From Acidobacteriaceae bacterium KBS 146 (GTDB lineage: Bacteria; Acidobacteriota; Terriglobia; Terriglobales; Acidobacteriaceae), in contig JHVA01000001.1 of the NCBI GenBank assembly GCA_000688615.1, positions 1,426,001-1,490,000 of the forward strand: 64,000 nucleotides of DNA, in the 5' to 3' direction. How positions within the stretch are numbered: position 1 is the stretch's first letter; each line of letters starts with the position of its first letter. This document shows, one piece after another, positions 43,406-52,433 of this stretch. A program made the position numbers and the translations under genes. The notes beneath the pieces were generated by a model. The model was not told where the DNA came from. It saw only the letters and a program-made list of their open reading frames with translations, and did no database searches.

Positions 43406-44635
43406 ATGTCGAAGCTGTCTATCCGCGACCTGGACCTCACCGGCAAACGCGTCCTCATCCGTGTCGACTTTAACGTTCCTCTCGCGGTCGATGGTTCTGA
43501 CATTGCCCCGCGCATCACGGACGACACGCGCATCCGGGAGACGATCCCCACGATTGAATACGCTCTCCGACGCAAGGCTCGTGTAATCCTCTGCTCGCAC
43601 CTGGGTCGTCCCAAGGGAAAAGTGGTCCTTTCCATGAGCCTTCGTCCCGTCGTCGATCGTCTTCGCGAACTGCTGGACCATGTCTTGGGCGAGGATGAGA
43701 ATGTTGCCTTCTCCCCGGATTGCGTAGGCGACATCGCGCGCGAGATGGTTGGAAATCTGGAACCCGGCCAGCCTTTGCTGCTCGAAAATCTGCGCTTCCA
43801 TGCGGAGGAAGAGAAGAACGATCCCGAGTTCGCGCAGCAGCTCGCCTCTCTCTGCGACATCTACATCAACGACGCATTCGGAAGCGCGCATCGCGCTCAT
43901 GCCTCCACCGAAGGCATCACCCACTACGTTCCCGTCTCGGCTGCCGGGCTATTGATGGAAAAAGAGCTGACCTACCTCAGCAAAGCAGTCAGCGATCCCA
44001 TCAAGCCCTTCGTTGCCATCATCGGTGGAGCAAAGGTCTCCGACAAGATCGATGTCATCGACAGCCTGCTGGATCGCGCCACTTCACTGATCATCGGTGG
44101 AGGTATGGCCTACACCTTTCTCAACGCAAAAGGCCAGAAGACCGGCAAGTCGCTGGTGGAGGCCGACAAGATCGAGGTCGCCAAGGCAGCTCTCGAGAAG
44201 GCAAAGAAAAAGGGCGTCAAGCTTTTACTGCCCATCGACCACGTCCTCGCCGACCAATTCGCCGCCGACGCGAAGACCCAGATATTCGCCGGAGACGGAG
44301 ACTTCCCGGCCGATTGGATGGGGCTGGATATCGGCCCTGCTTCGATCGACCTCTTCAAAAACGAGATCGCCGATGCCATTACGATCGTCTGGAACGGGCC
44401 CATGGGTGTCTTCGAGATGCCTGCCTTCGCGAAAGGCACCAATGCCATCGCCAAGGCGGTCGCCGCCAATCACGATGCCACCAGCATCGTCGGCGGCGGA
44501 GACTCCGTAGCTGCCGTGCAGAAATCCGGCGTCGCCGACAAGATCAGCCACATCTCCACTGGCGGCGGAGCCTCGCTCGAATTCCTCGAAGGCAAGGCGC
44601 TGCCCGGAGTCGCCGCCCTTAGCGATAAAAAGTAA
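43406..44635 (+). CDS. pgk: Phosphoglycerate kinase
   Basis: Transfers phosphate from 1,3-bisphosphoglycerate to ADP. The 409-residue protein has [12 protein letters not shown] near the N-terminus, [59 protein letters not shown] and the C-terminal [10 protein letters not shown] plus [19 protein letters not shown]. All substrate and nucleotide motifs are intact. ATG 43406 has AAGGA seven bases upstream. tpiA follows after 166 bases that contain an unusual inverted repeat. Confidence 0.97.
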   Translation: MSKLSIRDLDLTGKRVLIRVDFNVPLAVDGSDIAPRITDDTRIRETIPTIEYALRRKARVILCSHLGRPKGKVVLSMSLRPVVDRLRELLDHVLGEDENVAFSPDCVGDIAREMVGNLEPGQPLLLENLRFHAEEEKNDPEFAQQLASLCDIYINDAFGSAHRAHASTEGITHYVPVSAAGLLMEKELTYLSKAVSDPIKPFVAIIGGAKVSDKIDVIDSLLDRATSLIIGGGMAYTFLNAKGQKTGKSLVEADKIEVAKAALEKAKKKGVKLLLPIDHVLADQFAADAKTQIFAGDGDFPADWMGLDIGPASIDLFKNEIADAITIVWNGPMGVFEMPAFAKGTNAIAKAVAANHDATSIVGGGDSVAAVQKSGVADKISHISTGGGASLEFLEGKALPGVAALSDKK

Positions 44636-44645
44636 GCGAATCGGT

Positions 44646-44734
44646 GTGAAGATTCACAGCTGCTCTCTGCTGATATTCCAAATCGCTGTTGTCGCTCGAT
44701 GGAATCTCTCGAGAAACAACTCGTGAATCTTCAC
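44646..44734 (+). repeat. Long-range inverted repeat between pgk and tpiA
   Basis: GTGAAGATTCAC (44646-44657) and GTGAATCTTCAC (44723-44734) are exact reverse complements 65 bases apart; each is also nearly palindromic. Inside, TTCCA/TGGAA and GTTGT/ACAAC offer further pairing. It lies in the only gap of the glycolytic pair, 68 bases before the tpiA start. It may form a structured leader or be a protein-binding pair. Confidence 0.6.
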
Positions 44735-44801
44735 CCGCTCGAAACACAATCTTTTTCTGACCGACGCCAGAGCCTGCTCTACCGGTAAAATGGCTCCCAA
44801 C

Positions 44802-45566
44802 ATGCGCAAACTCCTTATCGCTGCCAATTGGAAGATGTACAAGACTCCTGCGGAGTCCACCGCCTTTCTCACCAGCTTCTTTCCTCTCATTAAGAAAAAT
44901 GAAGCCGCCGAGGTCGTCCTTTGCCCTGCGATGACTTCCCTTCCCGCACTGGTCGATGCCGCCCGCGGCAAGTCCGTCGCTATCGGCGCTCAGAACATGC
45001 ACTGGCTCAACGAAGGCGCATACACTGGCGAGACCTCGCCCACGATGCTCACCGCCATCGGAGCGACTCACGTTCTCATCGGGCACTCGGAAAGGCGTCA
45101 GTACTTCAACGAAACCGATACGACGGTCAACCTCAAGCTCAAATCAGCCCTCGCGCACTCCCTCGTCCCCATCGTCTGCGTCGGCGAACACCTCAATGAG
45201 CGCGAGCAGAACCTCACCGCCGACGTGCTCAACCTGCAGGTCTCCGTAGCTCTTGAAGGAATCGACCCGGACGCCCTGGGAACCTTAGTGATCGCCTACG
45301 AGCCCGTCTGGGCCATTGGCACCGGCCGTACCGCCACCCCTCAGATTGCAGAAGACGCGCACAAGATCATCCGGGCACGCCTCGCGGCGATCGCTGGATC
45401 CCACGTCGCAGATGCGACCCGCATCCTGTACGGTGGGTCTGTCAAACCCGACAACGCCACAAACCTGTGCTGCCTCGACGATATCGACGGCGCGCTCGTC
45501 GGAGGAGCCAGTCTCGATCCGGATTCTTTCGCACAGATCATTATCAACGCCACCCACAGAGCCTAA
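44802..45566 (+). CDS. tpiA: Triose-phosphate isomerase
   Basis: Interconverts DHAP and glyceraldehyde 3-phosphate. The 254-residue product starts MRKLLIAANWKMYK with the catalytic Lys in NWKMY, has the catalytic His in LIGHSERR, the catalytic Glu in VIAYEPVWAIGTG, and the phosphate-gripping LYGGSVKP near the C-terminus. An ATG four codons upstream (44790) is also possible; neither has a clear ribosome site. The next gene is convergent, separated by a hairpin. Confidence 0.96.
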   Translation: MRKLLIAANWKMYKTPAESTAFLTSFFPLIKKNEAAEVVLCPAMTSLPALVDAARGKSVAIGAQNMHWLNEGAYTGETSPTMLTAIGATHVLIGHSERRQYFNETDTTVNLKLKSALAHSLVPIVCVGEHLNEREQNLTADVLNLQVSVALEGIDPDALGTLVIAYEPVWAIGTGRTATPQIAEDAHKIIRARLAAIAGSHVADATRILYGGSVKPDNATNLCCLDDIDGALVGGASLDPDSFAQIIINATHRA

Positions 45567-45600
45567 AGAACTCGCGCGACGCGGCCCCTTATCGATTGGA

Positions 45601-45630
45601 CGAAGCTGCTGCTCACCCGCAGCAGCTTCG
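45601..45630. terminator. Hairpin between tpiA and second signal peptidase gene
   Basis: CGAAGCTGCTGC (45601-45612) and GCAGCAGCTTCG (45619-45630) form a perfect 12-bp stem with a 6-base loop between convergent genes. There is no T-run on either side. Confidence 0.65.
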
Positions 45631-45697
45631 CGGAAGATCCGCCCGCATCCCAAGCCGCCGATCTCCCTTGTCGGAAACGAAGCGTGCTGACTCTGCT

Positions 45698-46315
45698 TTA
45701 ATGAACGACCCCAACCTGTTCCATGGGCCAATAGACAAACGCCGCCTTGCCGTAGATCAGATCGCGATCCACCGGGCCAAAGTCACGGCTGTCGCTTGAG
45801 ATCGAGCGATGATCCCCCATGACAAAATACTCATGCTCCGGGATGACAACCTCAGGCAGAGAGCGGCTGTCTTCAAAGCGCGGCGGCACATACTTCTCCG
45901 TCAGTTCCTTGCCATTGACAAAGACATGGCCGTGCTCAATCTTCAGGTCATCGCCAGGCAGCGCGACCACGCGCTTGATGTAGCTCTTGTGATGATCGTG
46001 CGGATACAGGAAGACCACAACGTCACCGCGCTGGATATCCCCTACCCTGTAAGCGATCTTATTAACGAAGAGCCGATCCTGATCCTCGAGCATTGGAAGC
46101 ATGCTCGTTCCTTCGACACGAACCGGCTGGTAGAGAAAGATGATGATGAAGGCAGACACCGCAACCGAGATCACCAGATCACGCAGCCACGAACTCATAC
46201 TGCTCCTCTGGCCTGCCGGCTGCCCCGTTTCATCTGGTTGGCCAGGTGCACCGCTGGCCGAGTTCTGATCTGTTCGATCCTCTATCTGCACCGTCTTGTT
46301 CTCATCTCCAGCCAT
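45698..46315 (-). CDS. lepB: Signal peptidase I (second copy)
   Basis: A 205-residue paralogue of signal peptidase I. A disordered, acidic N-terminus (residues 1-38) precedes one transmembrane segment (LRDLVISVAVSAFIIIFLY). Catalytic residues: Ser in VEGTSMLPML, Lys in YIKRVVALPGD. Box E is GDHRSISSDSRDFG. The ATG (46315) shares one base with the stop of the upstream beta-lactamase-like gene (TAATG), indicating coupled translation. Its motifs are closer to the standard type than those of the 24032 copy. Confidence 0.93.
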   Translation of the reverse strand: MAGDENKTVQIEDRTDQNSASGAPGQPDETGQPAGQRSSMSSWLRDLVISVAVSAFIIIFLYQPVRVEGTSMLPMLEDQDRLFVNKIAYRVGDIQRGDVVVFLYPHDHHKSYIKRVVALPGDDLKIEHGHVFVNGKELTEKYVPPRFEDSRSLPEVVIPEHEYFVMGDHRSISSDSRDFGPVDRDLIYGKAAFVYWPMEQVGVVH

Positions 46316-47370
46316 TATTTAGACGTTCCAGACGCCGAACCGGCATCCAGGCCAAGCCCTGGTACAAGGATCCGACCATCCAACCCCTCGGGCGACCAGG
46401 CCTCCACAATCTCTTTCGCAAGCCTTGCAATTATGATCTCAGCCTCGTTGTCTGCCGTCCAGCTCTGGTCCTGATTGCCATCGGTAAAGATGGAGATCAC
46501 AATTGGCCCGCTCTTTCCGGCAACGATGGCCACATCGTTTCGGACGGCGTTCAAACTCCCGGTTTTGCTCGCAATTCCCGACCCTGTCTCACTCGAATCC
46601 AGCTTCTCGAGGTAGCGGGGTATCGTATTGCGATAAAACTGGTTACGCAGCATGGTCAGGGCCGTCTGGCAGATGGCCGTATCTCCCGGCTGCGCCGGTT
46701 CCCCGGGCTTGCCCAGCTCACAGCGGCCAATGCGTTCCATGATCGTCTCCATCTCATGCGCCGTCGTCTTCCCCAACCCGAACTTCGGCTGGTCCGCGGG
46801 CATGGACTCTGTGGCCGGCTTTCCGATCTTCTTGTACAGATGCGTACTGTTTAGCCCCATCCAGGCGATCCGGGCATTGATCGTCCCCACTCCAAACCGA
46901 TCGATGGCCAGATTCGTAGCCGTGTTATCACTGACGATCACCATCATGGTCAGCACGTCTTTCAGGGTCACGGTCAACGGTGTATCGAAAAAGGTCAAAA
47001 CCCCGGACCCATTCACCCCATCACCCTTTGCCAGGGTCAGCTTTTCCTCCCAATGAGCCTTCCCCTCCCGCACCTGCTCCATTGCTTCATACAAAATAGC
47101 GAGCTTGATGACGGAAGCCGTCTGAATCGGACGATCCGCGTCCAATGCCACCGTCTTTCCCGTGTTCAACTGCGTCGCATACAACGTGACGTGGCCCTTG
47201 TGGGTCGCCGCAAGAGCTGCCAGCTTCTGTTGCAGCGATTGATCGATAACATCCTTTTCTTGGGTCGCCACCGGAGCCGCCGGAGCCTCTGCCGAGACTG
47301 CCGGCCCGGCGCCCGGTACAAAGCTCAACACACACGCAGCGATCACGCCGTGTAGAAAACTCTTGGTCAT
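46315..47370 (-). CDS. Class A beta-lactamase-like serine hydrolase
   Basis: Periplasmic serine hydrolase of 351 residues with a signal peptide (FLHGVIAACVLSFVPGAGPAVSA). Class A motifs appear in order: SxxK in QTASVIKLAIL, SDN in VIVSDNTATN, and KTG in IASKTGSLNAV. The omega-loop glutamate is not obvious to the eye. The sequence also resembles the broad beta-lactamase/D-Ala-D-Ala carboxypeptidase-like group, so antibiotic hydrolysis cannot be assumed. The start is taken as ATG 47370; ATG 47379 is three codons earlier. It ends in TAATG overlap with the signal peptidase gene. Confidence 0.85.
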   Translation of the reverse strand: MTKSFLHGVIAACVLSFVPGAGPAVSAEAPAAPVATQEKDVIDQSLQQKLAALAATHKGHVTLYATQLNTGKTVALDADRPIQTASVIKLAILYEAMEQVREGKAHWEEKLTLAKGDGVNGSGVLTFFDTPLTVTLKDVLTMMVIVSDNTATNLAIDRFGVGTINARIAWMGLNSTHLYKKIGKPATESMPADQPKFGLGKTTAHEMETIMERIGRCELGKPGEPAQPGDTAICQTALTMLRNQFYRNTIPRYLEKLDSSETGSGIASKTGSLNAVRNDVAIVAGKSGPIVISIFTDGNQDQSWTADNEAEIIIARLAKEIVEAWSPEGLDGRILVPGLGLDAGSASGTSK

Positions 47371-47586
47371 AAAATGCATCTTACAGACACCGCTAGAATT
47401 TCCAGAACGTAAACTTGGCGCAAAGATTTGCGCTTGACGAAACTTTTTTCTTTCCTGCGGAGTACCTGCAAGTATCCACATCGCGACACCATTCGACATT
47501 AAACGCAAACCTTTCTCTGCGCATCTAATCGAGATTAGGACTAGAATCGTGTAGAAAAGAGCAGCACCCTTTGCAGCAGGTTTCTT

Positions 47587-48555
47587 ATGGCAACCCTAAC
47601 GATGCTCGACCCGGCCCAGTCGTCAAAATCCGTTCCTAATGGCCCCGATGAATTTCTTTCGTTGGTCACAGAGACATCTAACACTGCCTCTGAAGGACTC
47701 GACACCAAGTCCGCACTTGAGATCGCTCGGATCATCAATCACGAGGATGCAAAGATCGCAGCAGCGGTTAAGAAGGCTCTTCCTGAAATCGCGATCGTCA
47801 TCGACACGGTGGCCCGTTCTCTGCGCGACGGAGGCCGTCTGATCTATGTAGGAGCAGGATCGTCCGGCCGAATCGCCGCTCTGGACGCCTCCGAATGTCC
47901 CCCCACGTTTTCCACCGCCCCGGCACAGGTGCAGTACATCATGGCAGGCGGCCCCAAGGCTCTCGCCTCTGCCTCCGATGTCAACGAGGACTCTCCCGAG
48001 CTTGGTCAACGTGACATCGCTCGCCGCCGCCCCACGCGCAAAGATATCGTCATCGGCGTCTCCGCCTCCGGCCGCACACCCTACGTCGTAGGCGCCGTCG
48101 AGTACGCGCGGGCCCGTGGAGCCAAGACCGCCGCCGTCACCTGCAATCTCAATACGTCACTCGCTGAGGTGGCCGACACCACCATCGTGGCCGACGTAGG
48201 CCCGGAGGCTCTCTCCGGATCCACGCGCATGAAGTCCGCCTCAGCGCAAAAGATGATCCTCAACATGATCACCACAGGAGCGATGACACGCCTCGGCTAC
48301 GTCTACGACAACCTGATGGTGAATGTGCACATGAAGAACGCCAAGCTCGTCGAGCGCGGCATTCGCGTGTTGATGAAGGTCTGCAACATCGATCGTGACA
48401 CAGCAATCCGCACCATCAAGTCTGCTGGAAAATCCATCCCGATCGCCGTAGTGATGCTCAAGGCCAATGTCGACAAGATGGAAGCCGTACGCCGTCTCAC
48501 GAAATCTGACGGCAATGTCCGTCTTGCCATCGACGACTCCAGGCTCGAACTCTAA
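47587..48555 (+). CDS. murQ: N-acetylmuramic acid 6-phosphate etherase
   Basis: Cleaves the lactyl ether of MurNAc 6-phosphate during cell-wall recycling. The 322-residue protein has a SIS domain: GRLIYVGAGSSGRIAALDASECPPTF, then VIGVSASGRTPYVVGAVEYA and ALSGSTRMKSASAQKMILNM, all hallmark MurQ stretches. Residues SSG and SASG form the sugar-phosphate site and the Glu in DASECPPT is the likely acid-base. No anmK or transport gene is adjacent. It ends in a hairpin terminator. ATG 47587 has only CAGG before it. Confidence 0.93.
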   Translation: MATLTMLDPAQSSKSVPNGPDEFLSLVTETSNTASEGLDTKSALEIARIINHEDAKIAAAVKKALPEIAIVIDTVARSLRDGGRLIYVGAGSSGRIAALDASECPPTFSTAPAQVQYIMAGGPKALASASDVNEDSPELGQRDIARRRPTRKDIVIGVSASGRTPYVVGAVEYARARGAKTAAVTCNLNTSLAEVADTTIVADVGPEALSGSTRMKSASAQKMILNMITTGAMTRLGYVYDNLMVNVHMKNAKLVERGIRVLMKVCNIDRDTAIRTIKSAGKSIPIAVVMLKANVDKMEAVRRLTKSDGNVRLAIDDSRLEL

Positions 48556-48579
48556 ACATCGAGTCGGAAGACTATGACT

Positions 48580-48610
48580 GCCCTGCCTGTTCAGGCGGGG
48601 CTTTCCCTTT
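48580..48610 (+). terminator. murQ terminator
   Basis: GCCCTGCC (48580-48587) pairs with GGCGGGGC (48594-48601), with one G-T pair, followed by a T-rich stretch. It lies 24 bases after the murQ stop. Confidence 0.75.
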
Positions 48611-48716
48611 AAGCCGGAACTGTACTGTCTCCTGCAGGCGCAAGCGCGTTACTTTCTGAGCGTCGGGCACTTTCATAGCTGGACGACCACTACCGCTGGC
48701 AGCTACTATGCCCTGC

Positions 48717-49574
48717 ATGAAGCTAAACCTCTCGCGCCGCAGCCTTCTTGGTGGCGGAACTATGCTCGCCGCCTCGTCTCTCCTCTCCAACGCTGCTTTT
48801 TCTTTCGCTGCCCCAGCTTCTTCTACTGATTCGCCGATCCGGCTCGGAATCGCCAGCTACACCTTCCGCAAGTTCGACCAGCAGCACCTGATCGAGTTCA
48901 TGAAGGAGCTCAAATCGCCCTACCTGAACCTGAAAGACGTTCATCTTCCCATGACTCCCGCAGATCAGGTCGCCGCTCGTGCAGCCGAGTATCGTGCTGC
49001 CGGTCTGACCCTGACCGCCGACGGAACCATCTATTTCGACAAAGATGACGACAACGACATCCGCTCTAAATTCGAGTATGTCAAAGCAGCCGGAATCCCC
49101 ATGATCGTCGGCTCCCCTACGCGACAGGTTCTGCCACGCGTTGAGAAGTTTGTGAAGCAGTACGACATCAAACTCGCCATTCACAATCATGGTCCCGAAG
49201 ACAAACAGTGGCCTTCGCCCCTCGACGTCCTCGATGCGGTCAAGTCCATGGATCATCGCATCGGCTGCTGCATTGACGTAGGCCACACCATGAGGACCGG
49301 TACCGACCCGGTTGCCGCGATCAAGAAGGTCGGCTCACGCCTCCATGACGTTCACATGAAAGATCTCGCCGAGAGCAAGGTCAAGGAGAGTCAGGTTGCT
49401 GTCGGGGATGGTGTCATGCCCGTGCCCCAGATCTTCCGCGCCCTGATCGACATCGGCTACAAAGGCAATGTCGACCTGGAGTACGAGATCCACGACAACG
49501 ACCCCATGCCCGGCGTCACCAAGAGCTTCGCCTACATGCGCGGCGTCATCGCAGGTATGGGCCTCAAATCCTAA
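48717..49574 (+). CDS. Tat-exported sugar phosphate isomerase/epimerase-like TIM-barrel protein
   Basis: A 285-residue protein with a Tat-type signal (LSRRSLLGGGTMLAASSLLS, RR in the first ten residues) followed by a xylose-isomerase-like TIM barrel: IRLGIASYTFRKF, LNLKDVHLP, LAIHNHGPED, GCCIDVGHTMRTG, LHDVHMKDL, DLEYEIHD. The metal-binding His, Glu and Asp of this fold can be placed in these motifs. Its substrate is unknown; periplasmic members in Acidobacteria and Planctomycetes are common. ATG 48717 is preferred over ATG 48708. Confidence 0.82.
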   Translation: MKLNLSRRSLLGGGTMLAASSLLSNAAFSFAAPASSTDSPIRLGIASYTFRKFDQQHLIEFMKELKSPYLNLKDVHLPMTPADQVAARAAEYRAAGLTLTADGTIYFDKDDDNDIRSKFEYVKAAGIPMIVGSPTRQVLPRVEKFVKQYDIKLAIHNHGPEDKQWPSPLDVLDAVKSMDHRIGCCIDVGHTMRTGTDPVAAIKKVGSRLHDVHMKDLAESKVKESQVAVGDGVMPVPQIFRALIDIGYKGNVDLEYEIHDNDPMPGVTKSFAYMRGVIAGMGLKS

Positions 49575-49649
49575 ACCTCACGCGGCGGCACGGCCTCCTC
49601 CGCGCCGCCTCTCACCCTCTCATAAATCCCCACCCAGAGCCCCCAGGAA

Positions 49650-49715
49650 GTGTCATCCCCGGCGAGCCAAGGGCAAGAAGAATGGCCGCGCAGTCGAAGG
49701 ATCTGCGTCTCCTCA
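49650..49715. repeat. Degenerate dispersed repeat between isomerase-like and P-ATPase genes
   Basis: In the 168-base gap, GTGTCATCCCCGGCGAG followed by GCGCAGTCGAAGGATCTGCG resembles the TCATCCTGAGCG...GCAGTCGAAGGATCTGCG intergenic repeat that I recall from acidobacterial and other genomes. Only one copy is seen here, so the call depends on memory. Confidence 0.3.
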
Positions 49716-49742
49716 CCTCAGCGAGCTAGCTCAGGCTCTCCC

Positions 49743-52223
49743 TCATAGCTTCGCTCCCCGCAGCCGCAACGCATTCGTGATCACCGACACCGAGCTGAAG
49801 CTCATCGCCGCAGCCGCCACCATGGGGCTCAGCAACCACCCAAACAGCGGATACAGCACTCCAGCCGCCAGAGGCACCCCCGCCGCGTTATAGATAAAAG
49901 CAAAGAACAGGTTCTGCCGGATGTTCTTCATCGTCCGCTGGCTCAACCGTCGCGCCCGCACCAGCCCCCGCAGGTCGCCGCTGACCAGCGTCATTCCTCC
50001 TGCAGCAATCGCAACGTCAGTGCCGGTTCCCATCGCAATCCCTACCTGCGCCGCCGCCAGTGCGGGAGCATCGTTGATGCCGTCTCCCGCCATCGCCACA
50101 ATCTTCCCTTCCCGCTGCAGTCGCCGGATCACCTCGGCCTTGCCCTCGGGAGACACCTCTGCCTCAAACCCGATCCCAAGCTCGCTCGCTACTGCCTGGG
50201 CCGTCGTCCGGTTGTCTCCCGTCACCATGACGATCGACAGCCCACTCTTCTTCAACTCCCTGATGACCTCCGCCGACGAAGCTTTAATCGGGTCGGCCAC
50301 AGCAAGCGCTCCCGCCACTCTTCCATCCATCGCAACCAGCATCACCGTCAGTCCTTCGCGACGCATCCCTTCAGCGCGTTCCTCCAGAGGATGTGCCTCC
50401 ACACGCTCGTCTCGCAGCAGGGCCTGATTGCCGATCGCAACCCGGCGGCCATCGACGCTACCCGTGACCCCCTTCCCCGTCACCGACGCAAACTCCTTCA
50501 CCTCGGCCAACGCAACTCCCCGGTTTTCCGCCCCCGCGACAATCGCAGCCGCCAGTGGATGCTCGCTCGCCCGCTCTAGGCTTGCCGCGGCCCGCAACAG
50601 GTCGCTTTCCTTCACGCCCTCAGCAACCACCACCTCAGTCAACCGAGGCTTCCCCTCGGTCAGCGTTCCCGTCTTGTCCACCACCAGCGTGTCGACCTTC
50701 TCCAGCGTCTCCAAAGCCTCGGCGTTCCGCACCAGCACGCCCTCATGCGCTCCCCGCCCTGTCGCCACCATGATGGACATCGGCGTCGCCAGCCCCAGAG
50801 CGCACGGGCATGCGATCAGCAACACCGACACCGCGATCACAAGAGCGTGGGCCAGTCTCGGCTCCGGTCCCCACACCCCCCACGCGATCGCCGCCAGTGC
50901 CGCCGCCGCCAGCACCGCGGGCACAAAGTACGACGCCACCCGATCCGCCAGTCCTTGAATCGGCGCCCTCGATCGCTGCGCCTCGCTCACCATCTTCACA
51001 ATCTGCGCCAGCAGCGTATCCGAACCCACACGCTGCGCCTGCATCACCAGAGCACCCGTCCCGTTGATCGTCCCTCCAACCACCTTCTCGCCCGCAGTCT
51101 TCTCTACCGGAATCGGCTCTCCCGTCACCATCGACTCATCCACGGAGCTGCGCCCGTCCTCCACCACCCCATCCACCGGGATCTTCTCCCCCGGCCGCAC
51201 CCGCAGCCTGTCTCCTGCAACAATCTCGCTCAGAGGAACATCGCTCTCCGCACCATTCTGCGCGATCCTTCTCGCCGTCTTCGGGGCCAGTCCCAGCAGC
51301 GCGCGAATCGCCTCGCCCGTTCTGTCTCTTGCCTTCAACTCCAGTACCTGGCCCAGCAGCACCAGCACCGTGATCACTGCAGCCGCCTCAAAATACAACC
51401 CTAGCTCGCCGCCATGCCCTCGAAACGAATCCGGAAAGATCCCCGGCACAACCACCGCTGTCACACTGTAGAGATAAGCCGCACCTGTTCCCATCGCAAT
51501 CAGCGTGAACATATTCAGGCTGCGATGCACGATCGAAGCCCAGCCTCGCTCAAAGAATGGCCATCCGCACCACAGCACCACCGGAGTCGCCAGCACCATC
51601 TGCGCCCATCCCATCCATCGGCTCGCCAGCATCGTGGCAAACGGATGTCCGGGCCACATCTCCATCACCATCACCGCCAGCAGCGGCAGCGACAACGCCA
51701 CCCCCACCCAGAAGCGCAACAACATCGTCCTCAGTTCCGGATTCTCCTGATCCGCCGTCACCTCCCTCGGCTCAAGGGCCATCCCGCAGATCGGGCAGCT
51801 TCCCGGACCGTCCCTCACAATCTCCGGATGCATCGGGCACGTATACTCCACCCGATTCATCACCGGAGCCAGCGGCTCGAGCGCCATCCCGCACTTCGGA
51901 CACGACCCCATCTTTTCCGACAACACCTCCGGGTGCATCGGACACGTATACTTCCCCGCCGGTGCAGCGCCGGAGATCGGCGCCTTCGTCATCGCAGCCT
52001 GCGCTCCACCGCAGCATCCACCCGCCTTCGCTGCGGTTAGCTCTCCAATCGCAACCGGACCCTCCCGCTTCGAGCCGTCATACTTCGCTGGATCAGCCTC
52101 GAACTTCTTCCTGCATCCCTCACTGCAGAAGTACCACCGCTCGCCTGCGTGCTCGCTCGTCCACTTCGCGGTCTCTACCTTCACCTGCATCCCGCAGACC
52201 GGATCCTTCACCGTTTCACTCAT
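49743..52223 (-). CDS. Copper-type heavy-metal P-type ATPase with YHS and two HMBD domains
   Basis: P1B-ATPase, 826 residues. The N-terminus has a YHS domain ([15 protein letters not shown] and [19 protein letters not shown]) and then two heavy-metal-binding (HMBD) modules, each of the form YTCPMHPE...CPxCGMALEP. No classical HMA (GMTCxxC) domain is present. Catalytic core: [11 protein letters not shown] in the sixth membrane helix (CPC motif), [11 protein letters not shown] phosphorylation site, [15 protein letters not shown] and [10 protein letters not shown]. The CPC motif favours Cu+ (or Ag+) export. ATG 52223 has AAGGAGAG seven bases upstream. It is divergent from an ECF42 sigma gene. 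Confidence 0.92.
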   Translation of the reverse strand: MSETVKDPVCGMQVKVETAKWTSEHAGERWYFCSEGCRKKFEADPAKYDGSKREGPVAIGELTAAKAGGCCGGAQAAMTKAPISGAAPAGKYTCPMHPEVLSEKMGSCPKCGMALEPLAPVMNRVEYTCPMHPEIVRDGPGSCPICGMALEPREVTADQENPELRTMLLRFWVGVALSLPLLAVMVMEMWPGHPFATMLASRWMGWAQMVLATPVVLWCGWPFFERGWASIVHRSLNMFTLIAMGTGAAYLYSVTAVVVPGIFPDSFRGHGGELGLYFEAAAVITVLVLLGQVLELKARDRTGEAIRALLGLAPKTARRIAQNGAESDVPLSEIVAGDRLRVRPGEKIPVDGVVEDGRSSVDESMVTGEPIPVEKTAGEKVVGGTINGTGALVMQAQRVGSDTLLAQIVKMVSEAQRSRAPIQGLADRVASYFVPAVLAAAALAAIAWGVWGPEPRLAHALVIAVSVLLIACPCALGLATPMSIMVATGRGAHEGVLVRNAEALETLEKVDTLVVDKTGTLTEGKPRLTEVVVAEGVKESDLLRAAASLERASEHPLAAAIVAGAENRGVALAEVKEFASVTGKGVTGSVDGRRVAIGNQALLRDERVEAHPLEERAEGMRREGLTVMLVAMDGRVAGALAVADPIKASSAEVIRELKKSGLSIVMVTGDNRTTAQAVASELGIGFEAEVSPEGKAEVIRRLQREGKIVAMAGDGINDAPALAAAQVGIAMGTGTDVAIAAGGMTLVSGDLRGLVRARRLSQRTMKNIRQNLFFAFIYNAAGVPLAAGVLYPLFGWLLSPMVAAAAMSFSSVSVITNALRLRGAKL

Positions 52224-52433
52224 CCGAATCTCTCCTTCACCAACGCAGACGAACGACAATCAATTCCATTACACACGACCATAAAATCCCGCCCATCGCG
52301 GGTGGCCCATTCACGCCGCAGTCGCATCGCTACATGGAGTGGGAACTTCGAGGGAAGCTCGACCCTTCCCCACCCTCCACGGGGACTCCGCCTTGCCACA
52401 CCCCAATCGAAGGTGCTCTCATCTGTATTGAAG

